A DNA stretch of 64,000 bases from Rickettsiales bacterium UBA4311 (GTDB lineage: Bacteria; Pseudomonadota; Alphaproteobacteria; Rickettsiales; Deianiraeaceae), in contig DGUL01000007.1 of NCBI GenBank assembly GCA_002394665.1, positions 62,001 through 126,000 of the forward strand, in the 5' to 3' direction. Below, in pieces: positions 27,925-36,170 of this stretch. A program made the translations under genes and the position numbers. Within the stretch, counting starts at the first letter, position 1. Every line of letters begins with the position of its first letter. Below the pieces are notes generated by a model. The model had not been told where the DNA came from. It saw nothing but the letters and a program-made list of their open reading frames with translations, and made no database searches.

Positions 27925-28879
27925 GTTTCTCTTCTTTTACTGCTTTTATATTTTTCAAGTGAGTAGCATAATCTTCGGCAAAAATGTGTCCGCTTAAATC
28001 AGCCTTTGCAACAAAATATAAATAGTTGGTTTTTATTGGATACAAAACCGCAACAATAGATCCAGCTCCGGGATTACAAATTGGCTTTATTGGAAGCCCT
28101 TTTTTTCTATAAGTATTATAATCACCTCTAATTTGTGTATCTTTCGTCATAAGAGGTCTATTTAACTTATACTTTCCACGAGTTATTTCATAAAATGCAG
28201 TCGGACACGCCTCAAGTCTCATTCCCCTTTCAAGTCTATTCAAATAAATCCCGGCAATAATTGGTCTTTCTTCGTCTGTTTTTGCCTCTTTTTCAACTAT
28301 TGAAGCCAAAATCAAAAGATCTTGCTTTGTTTTAATGAAATCATTTCTTATCCTCTCGTCCCAAAGTTTGTTGATATAATCATTTAAACCTCCCTTCATT
28401 TGCTGAAATAACTTATTACGATCAAATTTACTACTAAAAAAATATGTCTCCGGCAAGATAATCGCCTCTTCTTCTGCAACAATTGGATCACCTGATAGTT
28501 TATCGCTATTATTTAATATATCCAAAACTTCCCTTGTTTCAAGCCCTTCTGGTATTGTTATAGAAACCAGTGCAGTTTTTCCTCTGCAAAGTTTTTCAAC
28601 TATACTTCCAAAACTTTCTGCCTCATTAAAAAAATACTCACCCTCGTAGACCTTATCGCAATCTTCAAGCACATCCCAAACTGCTGAATAAACACGGAAA
28701 ACAAAAGCACTTGAAACAAAACCTTGACGATTAAGATCCTTCGAAACTTTAGACAAACCAGCACCACCGCTAACGGAAAAACTACCTTCTTTACTGCTCT
28801 TGAAAAAAAGAGCTACGAGAAGCCACAAAAACACCAAGATAAAAACGAAGAAACCAAGAAAATAGCTAAGCTTCTTCAC
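27902..28879 (-). CDS. mltG: Endolytic transglycosylase MltG (YceG)
   Basis: MltG cleaves nascent glycan strands and so sets their length. An N-terminal membrane span (about 5-25) precedes the YceG fold. The catalytic Glu lies in ILASIVEKEAKTDEERP, followed by IAGIYLNRLERGMRLEACPTAFY (family NRLxxGMxLQSDPTVxY). The usual Asp of SDPT is replaced by Cys here. Length 325 is normal. It overlaps ligA and lies five bases from rpmE. Confidence 0.92.
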   Translation of the reverse strand: MKKLSYFLGFFVFILVFLWLLVALFFKSSKEGSFSVSGGAGLSKVSKDLNRQGFVSSAFVFRVYSAVWDVLEDCDKVYEGEYFFNEAESFGSIVEKLCRGKTALVSITIPEGLETREVLDILNNSDKLSGDPIVAEEEAIILPETYFFSSKFDRNKLFQQMKGGLNDYINKLWDERIRNDFIKTKQDLLILASIVEKEAKTDEERPIIAGIYLNRLERGMRLEACPTAFYEITRGKYKLNRPLMTKDTQIRGDYNTYRKKGLPIKPICNPGAGSIVAVLYPIKTNYLYFVAKADLSGHIFAEDYATHLKNIKAVKEEKRARGQQG

Positions 28880-28884
28880 AAAGA

Positions 28885-29121
28885 TTAGCCTTGAACTTTC
28901 TTAAATCTTGCATTAAATTTCTGCATCACTTTATTGACACTATTTTCCGCATCAACACCAGCATCTTCTTTCCAAGCTGGATGATTGAAAATATTTATTT
29001 CAGCAACAATTCTATCCCCTTCTATCGTTGAAGCACTTTCAAAAACCAATTTGCTACCATCTTTGTTGAACGTCTCTATTGTAATAGGATGATAGTTTGG
29101 ATGAATACCTGCTTTTGCCAT
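28885..29121 (-). CDS. rpmE: Ribosomal protein bL31
   Basis: The start KAGIHPNYHPITIET matches L31 of the 50S subunit, and the NIFNHPAWKE segment matches the family's (S)HPFYTG region in position. No zinc-ligand Cys residues are present, so this is a zinc-independent (C-) form. Length 78 is normal. Confidence 0.88.
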   Translation of the reverse strand: MAKAGIHPNYHPITIETFNKDGSKLVFESASTIEGDRIVAEINIFNHPAWKEDAGVDAENSVNKVMQKFNARFKKVQG

Positions 29122-29170
29122 AAAAACTTCCCAGCAATTGAACTCAAAACTTTTTTTATAAAAAGCAAGA

Positions 29171-29902
29171 TTATATTTTTTGCTTACGCAAAGTTTTTAC
29201 CAATCTTAAAAGTCTTCTATAAGAAGTGAAAAAAACCTTCTCCCCAATCAAATTTCCTTGCTCTGTAATAATTTTTTCAGCCTCACATTTGTTAATTATA
29301 AAAGCACATCCGCCGAAATTTAACGCGGTCATAACGTCGCTATATCTATCACCTATATTCCAGCAACTTTTTCCAACCGCACCGCAAGCCTCCGCGACTT
29401 TATCGCAAAATTCTTTTGAAGGTTTTTGCAAAGTTCCAAAATCAAGAGTTCCGTAAGCATTTGTAAAATATTTATCCAACTTTGCTTTTTTTAATGCATC
29501 ACGCAAGCCGTCTCCTCTTTTTTGAGAAATTACAAACATAGGAATTCCATATTTATACAACTTTTTTATCAATTTTACTACTCCGTGAACCTTACAAATC
29601 CGTTGTTTTGAAATATAAACATCATAATCCTCATTACATTTTGCGAAAATCTCATTTGATTTATTTGTCTTGATAAAAGCCCATTGTTCGCTGTCTTTTT
29701 TTATTTTTTTTAAAGCCTTCAAAAATTCCTTATCTTTTTTCTTATCAAAGTTCATCTTTAAAGCATACTTAAACGCCTTAATTAAATGCTTATCTTCGGC
29801 TATCGTTCCGTCGTAATCAAAAAAAACAACATCCGGCAATTTGGTAATATTTTCAAATTTTGTCGCTGGTAGCCTTTTGATTTTTGCAATCGTTTCCAAC
29901 AT
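29171..29902 (-). CDS. HAD-superfamily hydrolase (phosphatase-like)
   Basis: The haloacid-dehalogenase motifs are visible in order: motif I FFDYDGTIAED (Asp nucleophile and second Asp), motif II with Ser in FVISQK, motif III Lys in LQKPSKEF, and motif IV NIGDRYSDV. The helical cap between motifs I and II puts it in subfamily I, with phosphoglycolate phosphatase-like enzymes. The substrate is not evident. It heads the long minus-strand string that runs to lnt. Confidence 0.85.
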   Translation of the reverse strand: MLETIAKIKRLPATKFENITKLPDVVFFDYDGTIAEDKHLIKAFKYALKMNFDKKKDKEFLKALKKIKKDSEQWAFIKTNKSNEIFAKCNEDYDVYISKQRICKVHGVVKLIKKLYKYGIPMFVISQKRGDGLRDALKKAKLDKYFTNAYGTLDFGTLQKPSKEFCDKVAEACGAVGKSCWNIGDRYSDVMTALNFGGCAFIINKCEAEKIITEQGNLIGEKVFFTSYRRLLRLVKTLRKQKI

Positions 29903-30010
29903 AAAAACTCATCATTTTAATCGTTGTTTTTTCTTTGTCAAGAAAAGTGAGCTCAATAAACTATTGCAAATAATGACGCATATTTACATATAAAAAGTAA
30001 ATATTCTGTA

Positions 30011-30724
30011 ATGAAAATTCACATCCTAACCTGCTTCCCAGATTATTTTTCAGGAACATTTTGTTCGTTGTTAGGACGAGCGACAAAAGAAGGAAAACTT
30101 CAATTCAATATCATTGATATAAAAAAATATGGCATTGGAAGATATTCAAGGATAGATGAAAAACCAGCAGGAGGCGGAAGCGGTTTAATAATGCGAGCCG
30201 ATGTCATTGAAAAAGCCTTACTTGATAATTTTAACATTGAGGAATTTATTGATAATCCGAAAAAACAAATAATATTGCCATCCCCAAGAGGGAAAAGATT
30301 TACACAAAAAACAGCCGGCGAACTTGCCAAGATAGATGAAATAATTTTTTTATGCAACAGATACGAAGGAATAGACCAAAGAGCAATAGAATACTTCAAA
30401 ATGCGACAGATATGTGTAGGAGAATATATTCTAATGGGAGGAGAAACAGCGACTATGTGCATAATTGAAGCGAGTTGCAGACTGATTGATGGCATCCTCG
30501 GCAACCCTGAAAGTATAAAAAATGAAACATTTTCAGGAACATATCAAGACAATATTGAATGTGACCAATACACACAGCCAAGAGAATGGAATGGTTTGAA
30601 AATACCTGAAGTTTTACTATCAGGGCACCACGGCAAAATAGCGGAATGGAGAAAAGAAAAACAAGAAGGAAAAAAAAATAACAAAACAAATGAAGTTGAA
30701 AAATTCAAACAAAAAAACCAATAA
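30011..30724 (+). CDS. trmD: tRNA (guanine-N1-)-methyltransferase
   Basis: TrmD methylates G37 of tRNAs and prevents frameshifting. The knot-fold signature is present: KPAGGGSGLIMRADV near the N-terminus, LCNRYEGIDQRAIEY, and GEYILMGGETATMCIIEA (family GDYVLSGGELAAMVLID). A C-terminal Lys-rich tail runs beyond the usual end. The usual rimM, rplS and rpsP neighbours are absent, so it stands alone between divergent and convergent genes. Confidence 0.95.
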   Translation: MKIHILTCFPDYFSGTFCSLLGRATKEGKLQFNIIDIKKYGIGRYSRIDEKPAGGGSGLIMRADVIEKALLDNFNIEEFIDNPKKQIILPSPRGKRFTQKTAGELAKIDEIIFLCNRYEGIDQRAIEYFKMRQICVGEYILMGGETATMCIIEASCRLIDGILGNPESIKNETFSGTYQDNIECDQYTQPREWNGLKIPEVLLSGHHGKIAEWRKEKQEGKKNNKTNEVEKFKQKNQ

Positions 30725-30728
30725 GATA

Positions 30729-31025
30729 CTACTCGTCTTTGTTTGAGTAGAAATAGGCTATTCGTATTATCATATAACTTGTAATTGGTGTAGTAATATA
30801 CCAAATAATTATCCCCACACACATTTTAATCGCAGTAAAAAAATCTCCTAACCCAGCAAATAAAGATGCAATTCCAAGAATGGCCAGAGGAATTCCAAGC
30901 ATATCGTTAATCGTCCCTATGTGAATACGAGTGTAAACATTTGTAAATCTTGCAAAACCAAGCATCGTCGTAAGTGTTAAAAAGAAACCTAATGATAACA
31001 AAATGTATCCTATCGTTGTGAACAT
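30729..31025 (-). CDS. mnhG: Mnh/Mrp monovalent cation/proton antiporter subunit G
   Basis: The 98-residue protein has three membrane spans and the MnhG signature RFTNVYTRIHIGTINDMLGIPLA (family RxPDxxxRxHAxxxxxTLG) after the first helix. MnhG is a small subunit of the multi-subunit Na+(K+)/H+ antiporter. mnhB lies four bases upstream, but the other subunits are absent here apart from a mnhD-like gene at 44345. Confidence 0.88.
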   Translation of the reverse strand: MFTTIGYILLSLGFFLTLTTMLGFARFTNVYTRIHIGTINDMLGIPLAILGIASLFAGLGDFFTAIKMCVGIIIWYITTPITSYMIIRIAYFYSNKDE

Positions 31026-31028
31026 AAA

Positions 31029-31487
31029 TTACTCTTCTTCCTTCAATAAAACCATTAAAGTTGTAAAAATTCTTCCTACACCAGCAAAAACCACCATAGC
31101 GATCCCGAGCTCAACAATAAAAACACCAATAGCATTTGGATGAGCTACTGGCAAAAACGAATAATCAAGAAAGTTTCCTGTAAAAAACAAGCCAACAAAA
31201 CCAAATCCAGTATAAAAAACAAAACCGACCAATGAAGTAATTGTTAAAACCCCTTCTTTTGCCATTTTAAAACCAACGTCAAGGTTTATAAAATAATATA
31301 AACACAAAGCACAAGCGAATATCACACCAGCCTGAAAACCTCCGCCGGGCGTGTAATCGCCGTGCGAGTGAACATAAAAGCCAAAAATTAACAAAATTGG
31401 AAAAACAAACTTGGAAAGCAAGTTTATGATCATCGAATTATCTTTTATGTCAACCTTGGTCTTCACAATGCTGTTGCTGTAAGACAT
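31029..31487 (-). CDS. mnhB: Mnh/Mrp monovalent cation/proton antiporter subunit B
   Basis: The family signature GDYTPGGGFQAGVIFACAL (canonical GHxxPGGGFxGGLV) follows the first membrane span, with three more spans after it. The frame reaches a TTG at 31544; the ATG at 31487 gives the usual length (~150) and puts the first helix correctly, so I chose it. It precedes mnhG with a 3-base gap. Confidence 0.88.
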   Translation of the reverse strand: MSYSNSIVKTKVDIKDNSMIINLLSKFVFPILLIFGFYVHSHGDYTPGGGFQAGVIFACALCLYYFINLDVGFKMAKEGVLTITSLVGFVFYTGFGFVGLFFTGNFLDYSFLPVAHPNAIGVFIVELGIAMVVFAGVGRIFTTLMVLLKEEE

Positions 31488-31596
31488 TCCAGATAACCTA
31501 TCTGTGATAATCGATAAAACCTTCACACGAGCAGAAAAAAACAAGATCCTTTTTTATCAAGTATTTTTTTACAATACCGACAATCAAAGATAAACG

Positions 31597-31669
31597 TGCC
31601 AGTTGTCAGACTCGGACTGACGACCTACTGATTACAAATCAGTTGCTCTACCAACTGAGCTAAACTGGC
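31597..31669 (-). tRNA. trnT: tRNA-Thr (TGT)
   Basis: Read on the minus strand, the acceptor stem GCCAGTT pairs with AACTGGC, the D-arm is GCTCAGTTGGTAGAGC, the anticodon stem ACTGA/TCAGT encloses TTTGTAA (anticodon TGT), and a T-arm closes the cloverleaf. No CCA is encoded. The discriminator is A. The ~280-base stretch between mnhB and carD holds this gene and otherwise only AT-rich spacer. Confidence 0.93.
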
Positions 31670-31831
31670 GACGTAAAGACGATAGTTAAGAGGTTTTTTA
31701 TTTTCAAGTATTAAAACAACTTTTACAAAAATTCTAAAATTTTCTGCTCATCACAATACACACAATAAAAATTTTTTTTACAAATCTATAACCGCTCTTG
31801 ACAAAGAAAAAAATAAACTATATTATTGAGT

Positions 31832-32473
31832 ATGATCCCTGTTAAAGTTGAGTTGGGCGAAGGTAAGGTTGAGCTCAAAGAAGGTATGATTTTGTGCACG
31901 CCTACCGAAGGTCCTTGTGAAGTTGTCGCTATTGAGAAAAAAAAAATACTCGGTAGTGATGTAAGTTTTTGCAAACTTGTGTCAAAAATAGATGGCTTAA
32001 ATATTTATTTGCCACTTGAAAAAATGAAAGGCATGGGCATTAGGACGGTTATTAGTGCCGAAAATGCCAAGAAAATTTTGACAAATATTTTTGGTAAAAG
32101 TGCAAAAGCAATGAAGGGTGTTTGGACGAAAAAAGTTCAAGAATATGAAAAAAAATTGTATTCTGGAAATATTATTCTTGTCGCTGAAATTGTTCGTGAT
32201 TTGTACGCCAATATGAAAGATCCTTCAAGATCTTATGGTGAAAGACAAATTTACAACAATGCCCTCGGGAAAATGGTTGAGGAGTTTGCTTATGCTTTAA
32301 ATATTACAAGTCAAGAAGCACATAAAACCATTATAGATAGACTCGAAGAGAAATATGCTTCATCACATAAGAATGCTGTTTCAAAAATAGATGACAGTGA
32401 CTTTGATGATGACGGCGATGATTTCAAAGATGATGAGTCGGATGACTTTGAAGATGAAACCGAGGTTGCTTAA
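31832..32473 (+). CDS. carD: CarD-family transcriptional regulator
   Basis: CarD proteins bind the RNA polymerase beta subunit and stabilise open promoter complexes. The N-terminal RNAP-interaction domain is seen as a Tudor-like stretch (KEGMILCTPTEGPCEVVAIE; family GdxVVYPxHGVGxI), followed by the helical DNA-binding domain with VAEIVRDLY and SYGERQIYNNAL (family RxLSxxERxLLExA). A long acidic tail of Asp/Glu closes the protein, which is more extended than usual. TTG at 31826 and ATG at 31832 are both possible; ATG is preferred. Confidence 0.88.
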   Translation: MIPVKVELGEGKVELKEGMILCTPTEGPCEVVAIEKKKILGSDVSFCKLVSKIDGLNIYLPLEKMKGMGIRTVISAENAKKILTNIFGKSAKAMKGVWTKKVQEYEKKLYSGNIILVAEIVRDLYANMKDPSRSYGERQIYNNALGKMVEEFAYALNITSQEAHKTIIDRLEEKYASSHKNAVSKIDDSDFDDDGDDFKDDESDDFEDETEVA

Positions 32474-32497
32474 TACTAAAAACAAGGATAGTGAACT

Positions 32498-33925
32498 ATG
32501 AACCACACCTTTGATAAAGTTTTGTTGCGTAAGTATGATGTCCGTGGTATCTACGGAAAAGATTTAAATGAAGTTGATGCTTATTTTTTTGGGCTTGCTT
32601 ATGCAACTTACTCGCTTGGGGAATATTGTAAAAATTCTTCAAGCAATTCAAAATACGAAAAAAAAATTGTCGTGGGAATGGACGGGAGACTATCTTCTCC
32701 TTTGTTGCACCAACAACTCATTAAAGGAATACTTGATGCGGGAGTTGATGTTATAGACTTGGGACTTGTTTCTTCTCCAATGGTTTGTTATGGTGCGGAG
32801 CTTTTAAACGCAATTGCTTGCGTAGCAACAACAGCATCACATAATCCAAAAGAATACAATGGATTTAAATTTGACTTCAAAGGCAAACCTTTTTTTGATG
32901 AGCAAATTTTACACCTTGCAGAAATGTGTAAAGACATAAACAAAGCAGAAAAACAAGGAAATTATAGCAGATACGACATTGCGGACGAATATACCAACCA
33001 TATATTAACAGGAATAAACATAAAAGAAAACTCGCGAATTTTATTCGATTGTGGCAACGGAGCGACTGGGGAAATAGTCGAAAAGCTATGCGAAGCGATT
33101 CGGCAAAAATTCAACATCGTTGCAGATGCAATTTTTACAGACATTGATGGAAACTTTCCAAACCATCATCCAGATCCGACAATTAAGAAAAATATGGAAA
33201 TACTTGCTAAGAAAGTCGTTGAAGAGAAATATGATCTTGGCATTGGATTTGACGGCGATGGCGACAGAATTGGAATAATTGACAACAAAGGACAAATGCT
33301 TTATGGCGATCAAATTTTACTAATTTTAGCAAAAGATATTATAAAAAAAAACCCAAAAGCAAAAATAGTCGCAGAAGTAAAAGCCAGTAAAGTTGTCTAC
33401 GACGGAATAAAGCAAGCAGGTGGAGAACCGATAATGTCAAAAATAGGACATACATACATTCGCAAGATTATGGACGACGAAGGAGCTTTGTTAGGCGGGG
33501 AAACTTCCGGACATATATTTTTTAATGACAAATTCAGTGGTGTAGATGATGCTATTTATGTCGCTATGAGAATGCTTGATGTTTTGTCAAAAACAGATAA
33601 AAAAATGAGCGACTTGCTTGAAGAAATTCCAACGACATTTTGTACTCACGACTTGAAACTTGAAATAGACGAAAACGATAAGTTTGCTATTATTGACAGA
33701 ATTGCAGAAAATTTAAAAAATGATGGTAAGATTTTCAACGACCTTGATGGCGTAAGAATTGAAACGAACGGAGGTTGGTGGATGGTAAGAGCGAGCAATA
33801 CGCAAAACGTTTTGGTTGGACGTTGTGAAAGCGACACAAAAGAAGGCCTTGAAAGCCTAAAAATGGAATTTGAAAAATATCTAAAACAAGTTGGCTATAC
33901 CGAAAAAATAAACTTTGATGATTAA
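32498..33925 (+). CDS. Phosphomannomutase/phosphoglucomutase
   Basis: The alpha-D-phosphohexomutase motifs are complete: RKYDVRGIYGKDL at the N-terminus, the catalytic phosphoserine loop in TTASHNPKEYNGFK, the metal loop GFDGDGDRIGIID, and the sugar-binding loop LLGGETSGHIFF. It interconverts hexose 1- and 6-phosphates for polysaccharide or LPS precursors. Length 475 fits AlgC-type enzymes. A perfect 16-base palindrome GATGATTAAAATCATC spans the stop codon at 33917-33932. Confidence 0.93.
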   Translation: MNHTFDKVLLRKYDVRGIYGKDLNEVDAYFFGLAYATYSLGEYCKNSSSNSKYEKKIVVGMDGRLSSPLLHQQLIKGILDAGVDVIDLGLVSSPMVCYGAELLNAIACVATTASHNPKEYNGFKFDFKGKPFFDEQILHLAEMCKDINKAEKQGNYSRYDIADEYTNHILTGINIKENSRILFDCGNGATGEIVEKLCEAIRQKFNIVADAIFTDIDGNFPNHHPDPTIKKNMEILAKKVVEEKYDLGIGFDGDGDRIGIIDNKGQMLYGDQILLILAKDIIKKNPKAKIVAEVKASKVVYDGIKQAGGEPIMSKIGHTYIRKIMDDEGALLGGETSGHIFFNDKFSGVDDAIYVAMRMLDVLSKTDKKMSDLLEEIPTTFCTHDLKLEIDENDKFAIIDRIAENLKNDGKIFNDLDGVRIETNGGWWMVRASNTQNVLVGRCESDTKEGLESLKMEFEKYLKQVGYTEKINFDD

Positions 33926-33948
33926 AATCATCGGCTAACAAAAACAAA

Positions 33949-34332
33949 ATGCCAATAAAAACCGAGAAAAATGAGCGATATTTTACAGGTTTAGAAGGCG
34001 AAGAGATTGCATTAAAAGAAATGGAGAAGCTTGGCTTTTTGCTCGTAAAAAAACGGTATAAAACCGAGTTCGGTGAGATTGATCTGATAGTAGAAAATGA
34101 AAAACAAAAGCTCGTCGTTTTTCTTGAAGTAAAACGAAGAAAAAAAATTTATGATTTCTCCGCGGTTATATCAAAAGCACAATGGCACAGAATTTATGAC
34201 TCTGCCGAGCAATTTTTGGCAGAAAACTTTGAGAAATATAAAGATTACAATATTCGCTACGATGCCTTTATTTGCTTTACAGAAACAAAAACAACCCATC
34301 ACATTGAGAATGTTTTTCCGATGGAGATATAA
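33949..34332 (+). CDS. YraN/UPF0102 family protein (endonuclease-like fold)
   Basis: The pattern GLEGEEIALKEMEKLGF, then KTEFGEIDLIV and VVFLEVKRRKK, is the UPF0102 signature (family GExxAxxxLxxxGxxILxxNxRxxxGEIDLIA, LVFVEVKxR), with the Asp and Glu-x-Lys of a restriction-endonuclease-like fold. In vivo function is unsettled. Length 127 is normal. It converges with the methyltransferase remnant downstream with only one base between. Confidence 0.88.
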   Translation: MPIKTEKNERYFTGLEGEEIALKEMEKLGFLLVKKRYKTEFGEIDLIVENEKQKLVVFLEVKRRKKIYDFSAVISKAQWHRIYDSAEQFLAENFEKYKDYNIRYDAFICFTETKTTHHIENVFPMEI

Positions 34333-34333
34333 T

Positions 34334-34607
34334 TTATGCAATGTTTGTAATAATTTTTCTTGCAATTCTTTCAACAACCGGCACGCAAACGCTATTTCCT
34401 GCTTGTTTGTATAAGCGACAATCGCTGATATTTGGCAACACAAAATCTTTTGGAAAACCTTGAAATAAAAAGCATTCTCGCGGTGTTAGTTTTCTAATTC
34501 CACAGTCATCCAAAATCAATGGCATATACAATCTCAACACCATTATTTTTGAAACCAAGACATATACCACCAACTCCTGCGAAAAGACTAATTGCTTTGA
34601 GTGTCAT
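34334..34607 (-). pseudogene. DNA cytosine-C5 methyltransferase with large internal deletion
   Basis: Starting at ATG 34607 the minus strand encodes MTLKAISLFAGVGGICLGF, which is motif I of C5 methyltransferases (FAGxGG), continuing to VYAID and then a stop at 34508. In another frame from about 34510 the sequence resumes with DDCGIRKLTPRECFLFQGF and KQAGNSVCVPVVERIARKI, which are motifs IX-X. The whole catalytic middle, including the PC and ENV motifs (roughly 250 residues), is gone and the two ends are out of frame. The 5' ATG overlaps the stop of the unknown ORF upstream (ATGA), showing the gene once belonged to that operon. Confidence 0.85.
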
Positions 34608-35032
34608 AGTGTTTCGTTTGATTTAGAGATATCGCTATAAATACTATCGATTTCTTCGTTGTTTTTAAAAAAGGAACGAAGTTTTGTAAAATTAGCTTCG
34701 TGTAAACGAATTCCGTTGCGATATTGATGAATAATTTGCGATACAATGTTTTTATAATTATTGGTTTGTAAAAGATGTTCATTATGTATTTCTTTCTCAA
34801 TATCTTCGTTGATAAAATCAACAATACCTTTGGGAATATTATAATTTGAAATATCTTTTACAATATTTGGTGGCAACATAATTTCATTCAATTTTGTACT
34901 TAATGAATATTCCGCAACAATGGAAAAAATTGCATTCAACTTTTTTATGCAATCTTCTTCTCTTGTTTTTTTGCAACCAAGATTAATATTCTCTATGTTG
35001 ATAATTTTTTCAAAAACACTAAATAATCCCAT
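34604..35032 (-). CDS. Unknown 142-residue protein between leuS C-part and methyltransferase remnant
   Basis: I do not recognise this soluble, mostly helical protein (KLNEIMLPPNIVKDI; NEDIEKEIHNEHLLQ). It has no signal or membrane span. The ATG at 35032 follows the stop of the leuS C-part by one base, and its own TGA overlaps the ATG of the methyltransferase remnant, so all are translationally coupled. The position suggests it came with the methyltransferase, perhaps as a nuclease or accessory part of a former restriction-modification system, but no catalytic motif is seen. The frame also reaches 35047. Confidence 0.65.
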   Translation of the reverse strand: MGLFSVFEKIINIENINLGCKKTREEDCIKKLNAIFSIVAEYSLSTKLNEIMLPPNIVKDISNYNIPKGIVDFINEDIEKEIHNEHLLQTNNYKNIVSQIIHQYRNGIRLHEANFTKLRSFFKNNEEIDSIYSDISKSNETL

Positions 35033-35033
35033 A

Positions 35034-35774
35034 TCACCCCACCACAAAATTCACCATTTTTCCTGTCTTTGAATTTGCAACGATGACTTTTTTCACTTCT
35101 TTTCCCGCAAGTGCATTTGCAACTTTGTCCTGCTTTTTTGCCTCTTCAACAATGGCATCTTGCTCTAAGTTTTTGTCAAGAGTTATACAAACCTTGAACT
35201 TGCCATTCACCGCAATACTCACCTGCATCGTGGTTTCTTCGAGATGTTTTGCATCAACAGCAGGCAGTTTTTGCTGACAGCATAGCCCTTCACCGCCAAG
35301 CAACTGCCACATTGCTTCGCACATATGCGGACAAATTGGTGCAAAAACAATCGCCACATTTTTCATCACAACTCCAAGAGTATAATTGTTGTTCTTGTCA
35401 GCATAGTCCAGCCCGCTTAAAAAGTTAGTGAATTCGCGAAGTTTGGCAATGGCAACATTAAACTCAAACCGCTCAAAACAGCCAATATAAGCACTCAAAA
35501 AGCGGTGCATTTGCTTTATCATCTCCGGATTTTCAGTACCCGCACGCTCGGTCGCCGTGCAAGCCAAAGCCCACACCCTTTGCAAGTATTTATGCACGCT
35601 CTTCACGCCAGCATCTGTCCACTCGAACTCCTTCTCGTATGGCGTGTCGCTCAAAATAAACATTCTCGCCGCATCCGCCCCGTATTTCTCAAAAATCTCC
35701 GTTGGAGCCACCACATTCTTCTTTGATTTTGACATTTTCTCAATGCCGACTGAAAAAACTTCTTGCATAGACAT
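35034..35774 (-). CDS. leuS: Leucyl-tRNA synthetase, C-terminal part (KMSKS and anticodon-binding domain)
   Basis: This 246-residue frame begins MSMQEVFSVGIEKMSKSKKN, so the class I KMSKS loop lies at residues 13-17. It continues through PTEIFEKYGADAARMFILSD, EWTDAGVKSVHKYLQRVW and the anticodon-binding and C-terminal domains (CPHMCEAMWQLLG). It picks up exactly where the 603-residue part at 36171 stops: together they make 849 residues, a full LeuRS. A separate ATG start at 35774 lies six bases after the stop of the intervening ORF, with AAGGA about 14 bases upstream. I infer that it is translated as a separate subunit. Confidence 0.9.
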   Translation of the reverse strand: MSMQEVFSVGIEKMSKSKKNVVAPTEIFEKYGADAARMFILSDTPYEKEFEWTDAGVKSVHKYLQRVWALACTATERAGTENPEMIKQMHRFLSAYIGCFERFEFNVAIAKLREFTNFLSGLDYADKNNNYTLGVVMKNVAIVFAPICPHMCEAMWQLLGGEGLCCQQKLPAVDAKHLEETTMQVSIAVNGKFKVCITLDKNLEQDAIVEEAKKQDKVANALAGKEVKKVIVANSKTGKMVNFVVG

Positions 35775-35779
35775 AAAAA

Positions 35780-36163
35780 TTAAAACAAATCCTTATACCA
35801 CTTTTTAATAAGATTATTATATTTTCCAAATATAATTTGTTTAAATATTGTTTTATAGTCTATACCACATAATAATTGCTGTATACCATTTATTCTAGAT
35901 AAAACTTTTATGTTATATAAAAGTCTGTAGGTTGCATTATATTTTTTCAAATTATCAATAGTTTTAGTTTTTTCCCCATTAAAAATAAAATATTTTTTAA
36001 TATAATATATTGCCATTATTTTCAAATAGAGCATATAACACTTATCATAAATCAACAATAAAAATGATTTTACATTTTTTATTATTTTATCGTAATTTAC
36101 TATAACAGAAACTAGTCCACCTATTCCACCAAATAGTAATAATATACTTTTTATTGTATCCAT
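35780..36163 (-). CDS. Unknown membrane-anchored protein inserted within leuS
   Basis: This 127-residue frame sits between the two leuS parts. Its N-terminus is hydrophobic (KSILLLFGGIGGLVSVIV) and a second hydrophobic/aromatic segment follows (SFLLLIYDKCYMLYLKIMAI); the rest is Lys/Ile/Tyr-rich. I recognise no family. Base composition is sharply different: the 60-base block from 35821 has 11 G/C, while blocks in flanking leuS at 36181 and 36481 have 27 each. The ATG at 36163 has a strong ribosome binding site GAGGAG made by the last two codons of the upstream leuS part. The frame also reaches 36196 within leuS. It looks like foreign DNA. Confidence 0.7.
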   Translation of the reverse strand: MDTIKSILLLFGGIGGLVSVIVNYDKIIKNVKSFLLLIYDKCYMLYLKIMAIYYIKKYFIFNGEKTKTIDNLKKYNATYRLLYNIKVLSRINGIQQLLCGIDYKTIFKQIIFGKYNNLIKKWYKDLF

Positions 36164-36170
36164 ATTCCAA

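Noticed and set aside
33917..33932. Palindrome at the end of the phosphomannomutase gene as terminator
   Set aside because: No T-run follows and the stem is AT-rich, so terminator function is not supported.
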